Below are positions 1 to 5,819 of a stretch of DNA of 10,638 bases, one piece after another. The DNA is from JAZLGI01 sp045616225. Lineage in GTDB: Bacteria > Spirochaetota > Spirochaetia > Sphaerochaetales > Sphaerochaetaceae. Numbering within the stretch: position 1 is the stretch's first letter; every line of letters begins with the position of its first letter. The stretch spans positions 1-10,638 of the forward strand of contig JAZLGI010000008.1 of assembly GCA_045616225.1 (NCBI GenBank). Reading direction: 5' to 3'. The notes below the pieces were generated by a model that was given only the letters and a program-made list of their open reading frames with translations, did not search any database and was not told where the DNA came from. The position numbers were made by a program, and so were the translations under genes.

Positions 1-354
1 CTCCGACTTTGTTTCCATAGCAGCCTTTACAGCATCTGTAAGAGTCATTCCGTTCCAAACAACGTCAATTGTTTTATTTGCAAGTTCCATTGTTTTTGAA
101 TCCCAGTCAATTTCAATGAATTCACATTTTACACCAAGATAAGAGGCAAAAGCATTGGCCAAATCTGCATCAAATCCTACCCATTTGCCACCTTCCATAT
201 AATCCATTGGGGCAAAATCTGTTATTCCTACTATAAGAGAACCCTTATCCTGCACATAAGATTTATCAGAACCTGTAGATTCTTTAGAGCCTCCTACAAA
301 TATAACACCGATACAAATCAAAGAAACTGTCAAAAATGCCAATACTTTTTTCAT
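1..354 (-). CDS. Amino-acid ABC transporter substrate-binding protein, family 3 (N-terminal part; cut by window start)
   Basis: The first 118 codons of a periplasmic solute-binding protein are visible; the gene runs off the left edge. The protein begins MKKVLAFLTV and has a basic, then hydrophobic signal sequence (residues 2-20) that ends before GGSKES, a short polar mature start like those of Treponema binding proteins. The family-3 core follows: LIVGITDFAPMDY (40-52), GFDADLANAFASYLGV (60-75) and VVWNGMTLT (98-106). The start is supported by an AAGGAG Shine-Dalgarno just upstream (about 361-367). Permease and ATPase genes would be expected beyond the window. In most family-3 proteins an arginine follows the TxT motif and holds the ligand carboxylate; here that place is V109 in TDAVKAA, so the ligand contacts may differ. 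It is divergent from a TrpR-like regulator gene and carries an operator-like palindrome in its promoter, so repression by that regulator is likely. The substrate is unknown; an amino acid is the best guess. Confidence 0.9.
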   Translation of the reverse strand, partial: MKKVLAFLTVSLICIGVIFVGGSKESTGSDKSYVQDKGSLIVGITDFAPMDYMEGGKWVGFDADLANAFASYLGVKCEFIEIDWDSKTMELANKTIDVVWNGMTLTDAVKAAMETKSE

Positions 355-369
355 AATAACTCCTTCCGC

Positions 370-405
370 TAACACTTTAGCGTGTTAAAGCACTAACACG
401 CTAAA
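370..405. promoter_or_regulatory. Operator-like palindrome with three half-sites, probable site for the divergent TrpR-like repressor
   Basis: TTTAGCGTGTTA (376-387) and TAACACGCTAAA (394-405) form a perfect 12-bp inverted repeat around a 6-bp spacer. A further TAACAC at 370-375 also faces GTGTTA (382-387) across 6 bp, so TAACAC / GTGTTA / TAACAC half-sites recur every 12 bp. The block sits between the proposed -10 box and the Shine-Dalgarno of the binding-protein gene, where a bound repressor would block transcription. It is adjacent to a TrpR/YerC-family gene. The spacing of about one helical turn would suit two dimers bound side by side. The binding assignment is inference from position and symmetry. 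Confidence 0.75.
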
Positions 406-432
406 TTTAACAAGTTTGGAAAAAAAAGTAAA
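404..432 (-). promoter_or_regulatory. Probable sigma-70-type promoter of the binding-protein gene
   Basis: Read on the minus strand, TTTACT (432-427) is followed after 17 bases by TAAATT (409-404). The transcription start would fall near 397, inside the palindrome at 376-405, so the operator would cover the initiation region. Both boxes are only moderate matches (4-5 of 6). Confidence 0.45.
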
Positions 433-438
433 GATAGT

Positions 439-467
439 TTGAAAAAATTTTGACTTTTATGTATTAA
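439..467 (+). promoter_or_regulatory. Possible promoter of the TrpR-like regulator gene
   Basis: TTGAAA (439-444) and TATTAA (462-467) are 17 bp apart, giving a start near 474 and a leader of about 11 nt. An alternative is TTGACT (450-455) with TAAAGT (473-478), which would give an almost leaderless mRNA. No Shine-Dalgarno is visible before the ATG at 485, in keeping with a very short leader in either case. Confidence 0.4.
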
Positions 468-482
468 AGCTCTAAAGTCAAA
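449..482. repeat. Inverted repeat TTTGACTTT / AAAGTCAAA in front of the regulator gene
   Basis: TTTGACTTT (449-457) and AAAGTCAAA (474-482) form a perfect 9-bp inverted repeat with a 16-bp spacer. The right arm ends two bases before the regulator start codon and the left arm overlaps the alternative -35 box. It does not share the TAACAC half-site of the main operator. It could be an autoregulatory site or chance in AT-rich DNA. Confidence 0.4.
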
Positions 483-484
483 TT

Positions 485-754
485 ATGAAATCTACAGATA
501 ATGAACTTACAGAAAACTTATACAAAGCTTTTGCAACTTTAAGAACGCCACAGGACTTCAGGGCTTTCCTGCTTGATATATGTTCTATCAAAGAAATTCA
601 GGAAATGAGTCAGCGTTTGGAAACTGCAAAAATGCTCAGTAAGGGAATGAATTATAAAGATATAAGTGAGAAACTTGGTGTCAGTTCCGCCACAGTGTGC
701 AGAGTAAATAAGGCTCTGAATTACGGAGAAGACGGTTATAAAAAAGTACTCTAA
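485..754 (+). CDS. TrpR-like transcriptional regulator (YerC/YecD family)
   Basis: This 89-residue protein matches the small YerC/YecD branch of the TrpR superfamily in length and pattern. Helical N-terminal segments (LTENLYKAFATLRTPQDFRAFLLDICSI, about residues 8-35) would form the intertwined dimer core. EIQEMSQRLETAKMLSKGMNY (37-57) is the typical entry to the DNA-binding part, followed by the helix-turn-helix YKDISEKLGVSSATVCRVNKAL (57-78). Members are ligand-dependent or autonomous repressors of amino-acid genes; from memory, a Firmicutes relative has been linked to histidine genes by comparative genomics. The gene diverges from an amino-acid binding-protein gene with a palindrome between them, so local control of uptake is the likely role. 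The ATG at 485 lacks a Shine-Dalgarno but aligns with the usual family start. The co-repressor is unknown. Confidence 0.88.
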   Translation: MKSTDNELTENLYKAFATLRTPQDFRAFLLDICSIKEIQEMSQRLETAKMLSKGMNYKDISEKLGVSSATVCRVNKALNYGEDGYKKVL

Positions 755-768
755 AGCAACTTTGCTCC

Positions 769-791
769 GGGCTGCAACTTTGTTACAGCCC
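769..791. other. Hairpin between convergent regulator and putP genes
   Basis: GGGCTG (769-774) pairs with CAGCCC (786-791). AAC and GTT can extend the stem past one C-A mismatch, leaving a TTT loop. It lies in the 57-bp gap between two convergent genes, where a terminator is expected. No clear T-run follows on either strand, so it is a weak candidate for intrinsic termination. Confidence 0.4.
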
Positions 792-811
792 AAAACTAAA
801 TTCAGAAAAGT

Positions 812-2299
812 TTAATCATCAATAGATTCGTCTGTAGCTTTACTATAGATTTCTTTAACCTCTTCAGAAGGTTCTTTATCTGTAAGAGTTCCTATTACAG
901 CGGCAGCCAAACAACAGATGAACCCAGGAATAATTTCATAAATTCCTGTTGAGGAAAGGAATGCTAACCAAAGAATATCTACCAAAGTTCCCGTAATAAT
1001 TCCTGAAACAGCACCTTTGTAAGTAAAACGCTTCCAGAAGAGTGAAAGAATGATTACAGGTCCAAATGCTGCACCAAAGATTCCCCATGCATTTTCTACA
1101 AGGTTCATAATTGCCTGGGCAGCTTCGCCTTTGTTAGAAGCAATAAAAAAGGCAATAATTGAAACAATAACAACAACACCTCTGCCAACCCAAAGCATTT
1201 CTTTGTCAGAAGCATCTTTCTTGATGACCTGTTTGTAAATATCACTTGTGAATGCAGAAGAAGCTACTAGAAGCTGACTGTCTGCAGTGGACATAGAAGC
1301 TGCAATAATTGCACAAAGCATGATACCTGCAATGAATTCAGGATAGTATTTTCTGGCAAGTACTATGAAAACAAGTTTCTGATTACCTGATGTCAGAAGT
1401 TCTTCTGCAACAAGGAGTCTGCCAAGATAGGCTATTATAATTGCACATGCAAGTGAAATGATAACCCAGACAATGGCAACAGTAGCACTCTTTTTAATCA
1501 TACTTGGTTTTTCTATTGACATGAATCTAACAAGAATATGAGGCATTCCAAAATAACCAAGACCCCATCCCAGACCGCTTAAAATATCTTTCCATGAGGC
1601 AGAGAAGAAGTTATTGACAAACTTATATTCTGTTCCCTGATATTCATAAACCTTATCAAGAAGAGATAAATCCAAGTTTTCTGTAGCAATAATAATGATT
1701 GGAATTGCCATGATAGCAATAAGCATAAGAAGTCCCTGGAAGAAGTCTGTCCAACAAACTGCTTTGTATCCGCCAAGGAATGTGTAAATGATAAGAATCA
1801 AGGCAAAAATAATCATTGCAGTACTGTTAGTCAGAGAAGGAATAAGAGTTGTAAAAACTGTAGCACCGGCAACAAATGCAGAAGCAACATAAATTGTAAA
1901 GCTAATCAGAAAAACAATTGCACAGATAATTGAAAGAGAATGATCCTTTGCGCAGAATCTGTTTGACAAATACTGAGGAAGGGTAATGGAATCATTTGAA
2001 GCTTTTGAAAACTTTCTGAGTCTCTTTGCAACAATAATCCAGTTTAAAGCAGTTCCTATTACAAGACCAATTCCAATCCAAGCCTGTCCCAACCCAAATG
2101 CAAGAATACTTCCAGGAAGACCCATAAGAAGCCATGCACTCATATCAGAAGCCTGAGCGCTCATTGCAGTTACCCAAGGACCTATTTTTCTTCCTCCAAG
2201 AAAATATCCCTTATCATCTTTTTCATTTCCTTTTAAGAAGAAAAAAATACCAATTCCAAGCATAAGTGCAAAATATAAAATAAAAGAAAGAATCAACAT
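812..2299 (-). CDS. putP: Sodium/proline symporter, SSS family (PutP)
   Basis: This 495-residue, highly hydrophobic protein is close to the usual PutP length (about 500) and has the many membrane segments of the solute:sodium symporter family. It imports proline with sodium across the inner membrane. SAQASDMSAW (residues 47-56) corresponds to the TM2 stretch of E. coli PutP that includes Ala53, Asp55 and Met56. ASMSTADSQLL (334-344) corresponds to the TM8 sodium site with its Ser-Thr pair (S337, T338 here). YFLGGRKIGPWVTAMS (32-47) and FLGGYKAVCWTDFFQG (174-189) are further family landmarks. The C-terminus is charged (KEPSEEVKEIYSKATDE). The start at 2299 has only a poor Shine-Dalgarno (AGG), and a long structured leader with an upstream ORF precedes it, which fits translational or attenuation control. 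Substrate identity rests on similarity; related pantothenate or other symporters are less likely given the SDMSAW motif. Confidence 0.9.
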   Translation of the reverse strand: MLILSFILYFALMLGIGIFFFLKGNEKDDKGYFLGGRKIGPWVTAMSAQASDMSAWLLMGLPGSILAFGLGQAWIGIGLVIGTALNWIIVAKRLRKFSKASNDSITLPQYLSNRFCAKDHSLSIICAIVFLISFTIYVASAFVAGATVFTTLIPSLTNSTAMIIFALILIIYTFLGGYKAVCWTDFFQGLLMLIAIMAIPIIIIATENLDLSLLDKVYEYQGTEYKFVNNFFSASWKDILSGLGWGLGYFGMPHILVRFMSIEKPSMIKKSATVAIVWVIISLACAIIIAYLGRLLVAEELLTSGNQKLVFIVLARKYYPEFIAGIMLCAIIAASMSTADSQLLVASSAFTSDIYKQVIKKDASDKEMLWVGRGVVVIVSIIAFFIASNKGEAAQAIMNLVENAWGIFGAAFGPVIILSLFWKRFTYKGAVSGIITGTLVDILWLAFLSSTGIYEIIPGFICCLAAAVIGTLTDKEPSEEVKEIYSKATDESIDD

Positions 2300-2317
2300 A
2301 AAATAAACCTATATACA

Positions 2318-2334
2318 TTCATGCGCTGCATGAA
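2318..2334. repeat. Perfect 7-bp inverted repeat upstream of putP
   Basis: TTCATGC (2318-2324) and GCATGAA (2328-2334) flank a 3-bp spacer, 19-35 bp upstream of the putP start codon. In the putP mRNA it would form a compact hairpin just before the weak ribosome binding site. It is preceded, not followed, by a T-run on the minus strand, so it is not an intrinsic terminator. It could be an mRNA control element or a protein-binding site. Confidence 0.45.
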
Positions 2335-2409
2335 AAAATCAAACGTGACAGACCATGCCTGACATCCTATAACTGTAAACCATAAATATAAGATAAAATA
2401 ATGCGCCCC

Positions 2410-2466
2410 TCATCGGGCAGGGACTGGGGACAGACAATAAGTATTGTTTTCTTTGTTGAAATTCAT
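2410..2466 (-). CDS. Putative 18-residue leader peptide in the putP leader
   Basis: On the minus strand an ORF of 18 codons encodes MNFNKENNTYCLSPVPAR and stops at TGA. Its ATG at 2466 is preceded by AAAGGAGG (2480-2473) with six bases between, the best ribosome binding site in the window and far better than that of putP. A promoter candidate lies just upstream, so the ORF would be the first translated item of the putP transcript, ending about 110 nt before the putP start. Two proline codons (CCA, CCT) and an arginine codon occur near the end. GGGCAGG at its ribosome binding site can pair with CCTGCCC near its stop, and GCCC there can instead pair with GGGC just beyond. This is what a translation-sensing leader could look like, but expression and function are inferred. 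Confidence 0.5.
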   Translation of the reverse strand: MNFNKENNTYCLSPVPAR

Positions 2467-2493
2467 GCCTGCCCTCCTTTGAATGATGTCTGC

Positions 2494-2522
2494 ACCATAG
2501 CACTTTTGAAATACTGTGTAAA
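2494..2522 (-). promoter_or_regulatory. Probable promoter of the putP leader transcript
   Basis: On the minus strand TTTACA (2522-2517) is separated by exactly 17 bases from TATGGT (2499-2494), and TGC directly before it gives an extended -10. The start would fall near 2488, about 20 nt before the leader-peptide start codon and 190 nt before putP. Confidence 0.6.
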
Positions 2523-2716
2523 CCTTTTTGTTATTATTTTCTTCAATATACATATTTTGAGGATAAATATACATTTAGGCGGGGTAAGAACTTTGGGAAA
2601 ATAAATAAAAATGCAGAAAATGAAAAAATATTCACAAAAATACTAGACAAAATGCATAAAAGATACTAAAACAACAAACGTAAAATGAAAATTTATACAA
2701 AAGGAAGAGAAATATA
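2523..2716. other. Non-coding, AT-rich region upstream of the ABC importer operon
   Basis: This stretch of about 190 bp separates the putP leader promoter from the next gene on the plus strand and presumably contains the importer promoter. I see no convincing -35/-10 pair. The plus-strand reading frame across 2401-2604 has no family features, lacks a good ribosome binding site and overlaps the putP leader, so I do not call it a gene. The short G-rich patch near 2580-2598 is unexplained. Confidence 0.4.
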
Positions 2717-3553
2717 ATGAAGAAATCAGTTATTTTACTTTTGGTTTTAACAATTTGTTTTGCAGCATTTGCCGGCGGAACAAAAGAGTCTTCAAACAAT
2801 AAGTACAACACACTTAAAGATGGAGTACTTACAATTGCAACATCTCCGGACTATGCTCCGTATGAATTTTATTCAATTGCAGCAGACGGAACTCCTAGCT
2901 TAGCAGGTTTTGATATTGAACTTGGAAAGTACATTGGAAAATTCCTTGGAGTTGAAGTAGAGTTTATTCCTATGGATTTTGACGGAATTCTTATGGAACT
3001 TCAGAACAAAGGTGCAGACCTTGGAATAAGCGGATTCAGTCCAAACCCGGAACGTGAAGAAGTAGTTGATTTCTCTCAGATTTACTATGATGGAAAACAA
3101 GCTTTCATTTGCCTTAAATCAAATGCTTCAAAATTTAAGACTCTAGCCGATACAAACAAGAAAGAATATTCAGTTGGTGCTCAGCTTGGAGCTATTCAGA
3201 TGGATCTTGCTCAGCAATATTCTCCTGATGCAGACCTTGTAGCACTTACAAAAGTAACAGATATTATTGCAGAAGTCCTTGCAGGTAAAGTTGACGGTGC
3301 TTATGTAGAAGAGCTGGTTGCCAAGAGTTATTCAGCAAACTATCCTGAACTTGTAGTTGCACTTGATGTACCTTATGATTCAGAAGGTAATGTAGTTCTT
3401 GTTCAGAAAGGCAACAATGAACTCCTTACTGCAGTAAAAGAGGCTATTGATGCAGCAATGAAAGACGGAAGCATGGCAAAGTTTGTAGAAGAGGCTAATG
3501 CACTTTCCCAGAACGGGGATATTGTAGAAGACAGCCATTTCATGGATAAATAA
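2717..3553 (+). CDS. Amino-acid ABC transporter substrate-binding protein, family 3
   Basis: A complete 278-residue periplasmic binding protein of the polar amino-acid type, which delivers its ligand to the permease and ATPase encoded just downstream. The signal sequence MKKSVILLLVLTICFAAFAG suggests cleavage after AFA, since no canonical lipobox cysteine sits at the junction. The mature domain shows VLTIATSPDYAPYEF (37-51), GFDIELGKYIGKFLGV (64-79), the hinge stretch DLGISGFSPNPEREEVVDFS (101-120) with the expected ligand-binding arginine R113, and VGAQLGAIQMDLA (155-167). AAGGAAGAG about 10 nt before the ATG supports the start. Unlike the binding protein at the left edge it keeps the arginine after the TxT-like motif, so the two probably bind different ligands. 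Ligand specificity cannot be read from sequence. Confidence 0.93.
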   Translation: MKKSVILLLVLTICFAAFAGGTKESSNNKYNTLKDGVLTIATSPDYAPYEFYSIAADGTPSLAGFDIELGKYIGKFLGVEVEFIPMDFDGILMELQNKGADLGISGFSPNPEREEVVDFSQIYYDGKQAFICLKSNASKFKTLADTNKKEYSVGAQLGAIQMDLAQQYSPDADLVALTKVTDIIAEVLAGKVDGAYVEELVAKSYSANYPELVVALDVPYDSEGNVVLVQKGNNELLTAVKEAIDAAMKDGSMAKFVEEANALSQNGDIVEDSHFMDK

Positions 3554-3570
3554 TATATCGTATTAAAGAA

Positions 3571-3607
3571 AACGCAGTTCCTCCCGAATGGGAGGAATTT
3601 GTGCGTT
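3571..3607 (+). other. Strong intra-operon hairpin between binding-protein and permease genes
   Basis: TTCCTCCC (3578-3585) and GGGAGGAA (3590-3597) form a perfect 8-bp stem with a GAAT loop. It is extended past a small internal loop by AACGCA (3571-3576) and TGCGTT (3602-3607). No T-run follows, so it is not a normal terminator. Hairpins here commonly protect the binding-protein message from 3' decay or lower permease expression, matching the excess of binding protein that importers need. The right arm contains GGAGG, a sequestered Shine-Dalgarno-like sequence. Confidence 0.75.
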
Positions 3608-3626
3608 AAAGGTTTGAGAGAAATAA

Positions 3627-4325
3627 ATGTTTACATCTGCAGGATTTGCAAAAACCTTCAAGTATATTGAGCTGTTCAAAGAAGGACTCGTTTGTACGGT
3701 TTCCATCTCTTTTCTTACAGTTCTTTTGGGTTTTTGTCTGGCTTTGATACTTGCGCTTATGCGGCTCAGCCGTTCCAAGCTTCTGAGAATAATTGCCACA
3801 ACTTATGTAGAAGTTTTCAGAGCAACTCCTATGTTGGTTCAGCTTTTTATTGTTTACTACGTACTGTTTGGTAATGTAAATCTTCCCGTATTTAAGCTCT
3901 TTGGATTTATAAGGTTTGAACGTTTTCTTCCGGGAGTGGTTGCTCTTGCAATGAACAGCGGAGCTTATCTTTCCGAGATAATAAGAAGCGGAATTCAGAG
4001 TATTGACGGAGGTCAGACAGAAGCTTCACGTTCTTTGGGACTTTCAAGTTTTCAAACTTTGAGATATATCATTTTACCGCAGGCAATTAAGAATATTCTT
4101 CCTGCAATTGCCAATGAATTTGTCACAATTATCAAGGAGTCTTCAATTTGTTATACGATTGGTGTTCAGGACATCATGTATGCAGTTTCTGCAACAAAGG
4201 GTGCAACTTACAGAGTCGCAGAACCGCTTTTGATTGCAGCTGTCGTTTACTTCTGTCTTACATTCCCTACAAGTAAGATAATTGCATACTTTGAAAGGAG
4301 GATGAGTCGTGGAGACAAGCGCTAA
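3627..4325 (+). CDS. Amino-acid ABC transporter permease, HisM/GlnP family
   Basis: This 232-residue inner-membrane permease forms, as a dimer, the translocation channel of the polar amino-acid importer. Around five membrane spans can be picked out: LVCTVSISFLTVLLGFCLALILAL (21-44), MLVQLFIVYYVLF (69-81), a segment near 100-118, one near 155-185, and LLIAAVVYFCLTF (201-213). VFRATPMLVQLFIVYY (63-78) is a hallmark of the family. The EAA loop that contacts the ATPase is present as EASRSLGLSSFQTLRYIILP (132-151). The gene starts 73 bp after the binding-protein stop with only a weak GAGAG ribosome site, and its last 17 bases overlap the ATPase gene. Length and motifs are typical. Confidence 0.93.
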   Translation: MFTSAGFAKTFKYIELFKEGLVCTVSISFLTVLLGFCLALILALMRLSRSKLLRIIATTYVEVFRATPMLVQLFIVYYVLFGNVNLPVFKLFGFIRFERFLPGVVALAMNSGAYLSEIIRSGIQSIDGGQTEASRSLGLSSFQTLRYIILPQAIKNILPAIANEFVTIIKESSICYTIGVQDIMYAVSATKGATYRVAEPLLIAAVVYFCLTFPTSKIIAYFERRMSRGDKR

Positions 4326-5085
4326 ACTTATTGAAGTAAAAGATTTAAAGAAATACTACAACAGAGGTGCTATTAAAGCTCTTGACGGAGTTTCCACAGA
4401 TATCAAGAAAGGCGAGGTTCTTGTTGTAATCGGTCCTTCAGGTAGTGGTAAGTCTACATTTCTCAGGAGTCTTAATTTGTTGGAAGAACCAACGGATGGG
4501 TCCATTGTTTTTGAAGGGACTGATATCACCAAGAAGAAGTATGTTGATGAGAACGGAAAGACTGTAAGGCTCAATATAGATGTCCACCGCCAGAAAATGG
4601 GAATGGTTTTTCAACATTTTAATCTCTTTCCCCACATGACAATTCTGGACAATATGATTCTTGCTCCAATGAAAGTCAAAAATATTGATAAGGAAGAAGC
4701 TCAATTAAAAGCAATAAAGCTTCTGGAGAGAGTTGGGTTGGCAGATAGGGCAAATGCTTATCCCATTCAGTTGTCAGGTGGTCAAAAACAGAGAGTTGCC
4801 ATTGTAAGGGCTTTGATGATGGAACCGGATGTAATGCTTTTTGATGAACCTACAAGTGCTCTTGACCCTGAGATGGTTGGTGAGGTTCTTGAAGTAATGA
4901 AAGAACTTGCAATTTCCGGAATGACTATGGTAATTGTTACTCATGAAATGGGTTTTGCCCGTGAAGTAGGAAAGCGTATCCTGTTCATGGCAGATGGAAA
5001 AATAGTAGAGGAAGGAACACCTGAGGATATTTTTGAAAGCCCCAAGAGCGAAAGATTAAAAGACTTCCTTGCAAAGGTGCTTTAA
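4309..5085 (+). CDS. Polar amino-acid ABC transporter ATP-binding protein (GlnQ/HisP type)
   Basis: A 258-residue cytoplasmic ATPase that powers the importer. Walker A is GPSGSGKS (42-49), the Q-loop glutamine is Q102 in MVFQHFNLFPH, the signature is LSGGQ (155-159), Walker B is VMLFDE (175-180), the D-loop is SALD (183-186) and the switch histidine is H212 in VTHEMGF. An insert of about 15 residues (KKKYVDENGKTVRLN, 75-89) between Walker A and the Q-loop is a common variant. The start is a GTG at 4309 preceded by AAAGGAGG inside the permease gene, so the genes overlap by 17 bp and are probably translationally coupled. All catalytic residues are intact. Confidence 0.95.
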   Translation: METSAKLIEVKDLKKYYNRGAIKALDGVSTDIKKGEVLVVIGPSGSGKSTFLRSLNLLEEPTDGSIVFEGTDITKKKYVDENGKTVRLNIDVHRQKMGMVFQHFNLFPHMTILDNMILAPMKVKNIDKEEAQLKAIKLLERVGLADRANAYPIQLSGGQKQRVAIVRALMMEPDVMLFDEPTSALDPEMVGEVLEVMKELAISGMTMVIVTHEMGFAREVGKRILFMADGKIVEEGTPEDIFESPKSERLKDFLAKVL

Positions 5086-5086
5086 T

Positions 5087-5341
5087 ATGAAAATTGAAAA
5101 AATCAAGAAGAGAATGGAGAGAAAGGGAAAGAAATGGATTAAGAGGATTTCTGTCCTTGTTGTGATAGTAATTCTTGGTTTTCTTTTTCCAAACCTTCTT
5201 CCTGAAAAAGTGACTGATAAGGCAAAGTCAAAACTTGGAGATATTCATGCAAAAGAAGTTGTTTCTGATATCTCAGGTGTTTCGGAAAAGACTGCAGGAA
5301 AGATAAAAAAGCAACTTAGCGAATTTGTTTCAAATGAATGA
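5087..5341 (+). CDS. Small single-span membrane protein of unknown function at the end of the ABC operon
   Basis: I do not recognise this 84-residue protein. It begins one base after the ATPase stop, with AAGGTG about 8 nt upstream. An in-frame ATG at 5069, inside the ATPase gene, is less likely to be used. Residues 1-20 are very basic (MKIEKIKKRMERKGKKWIKR), followed by a hydrophobic helix ISVLVVIVILGFLFPNLL (21-38) and a polar tail. The basic N-terminus suggests it stays in the cytoplasm with the tail outside (positive-inside rule), or that the helix is an uncleaved signal anchor. The tail ends DISGVSEKTAGKIKKQL, which resembles half a helix-hairpin-helix motif with the second glycine replaced by serine. 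Tight linkage to the importer suggests an accessory role or simple co-transcription. The stop is one base from the convergent ybaK stop. Confidence 0.7.
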   Translation: MKIEKIKKRMERKGKKWIKRISVLVVIVILGFLFPNLLPEKVTDKAKSKLGDIHAKEVVSDISGVSEKTAGKIKKQLSEFVSNE

Positions 5342-5354
5342 TTCAAATGAATGA
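5329..5354. repeat. Exact 13-bp tandem duplication spanning two convergent stop codons
   Basis: TTCAAATGAATGA occurs at 5329-5341 and again, immediately adjacent, at 5342-5354; a shorter GCAAATG follows. The first copy supplies the TGA of the small membrane-protein gene, and the second supplies the stop of ybaK on the other strand. A recent slippage duplication would explain it. Confidence 0.85.
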
Positions 5355-5819
5355 TGCAAATGTTCCTGATGAGGCTTTAATGAGGTCTTGTGGCTTTAAG
5401 CAAAGCATTGTTCCCCTGACACCCGCACTTACGTAGACATAATCTGCCAAGAGTGCGGTTTCTTCTATATAAGTGGGATAAACTTTAATCATTCCCAGTG
5501 GACTGCAACCACCTCTTATGTATCCTGTTTTTGACTGGAGTTCTTTAAGAGGCAATCCTGAAATAGATTTCTCACCTGTGATTTCACGGGCTTTTTTCAA
5601 AGATATCTCGTAAGCTGCAGGAGTACAGAAAACATAAATCTGATTACTTGCTCCAACCATTACAATTGTTTTGAACATAACATTTGGGTCTATTCCAAGC
5701 TTTTCAGAGGCTGTTACTGCATCTAGGTGTTCTTCATCTACCTCGTAGGACACTGTAGTATAAGGCAGTTCCATTTTTTCAAGGATTCTCATTGCATTTG
5801 TTTTTTGAAAAGTACTCAT
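5343..5819 (-). CDS. ybaK: Cys-tRNA(Pro)/Cys-tRNA(Cys) deacylase YbaK
   Basis: A 158-residue protein of the YbaK/EbsC family, nearly the same length as E. coli YbaK (159). These enzymes hydrolyse Cys-tRNA(Pro) made in error by prolyl-tRNA synthetase. The family lysine needed for activity fits K50 in VMFKTIVM. GYIRGGCSPLGM (99-110) matches the conserved glycine-rich substrate pocket, and DAVTASEKLGIDP (33-45) is also typical. The ATG at 5819 lies 41 bp inside the end of the upstream trmD-GNAT gene and has no good Shine-Dalgarno, so translation probably depends on coupling. An internal ATG (codon 10) would leave only RILEKMELPY before the core and is a possible alternative start. The 3' end is nearly fused to a convergent gene. 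Confidence 0.93.
   Translation of the reverse strand: MSTFQKTNAMRILEKMELPYTTVSYEVDEEHLDAVTASEKLGIDPNVMFKTIVMVGASNQIYVFCTPAAYEISLKKAREITGEKSISGLPLKELQSKTGYIRGGCSPLGMIKVYPTYIEETALLADYVYVSAGVRGTMLCLKPQDLIKASSGTFASFI

Noticed and set aside
2401..2604. 67-codon plus-strand frame upstream of the ABC operon
   Set aside because: It has no ribosome binding site and no family pattern, and it lies opposite the putP promoter and leader ORF, which explain the region better.
3627..5085. Several shorter frames antisense to or overlapping the permease and ATPase genes
   Set aside because: They are frame shadows of clearly conserved genes with intact motifs and show no family features or ribosome sites.
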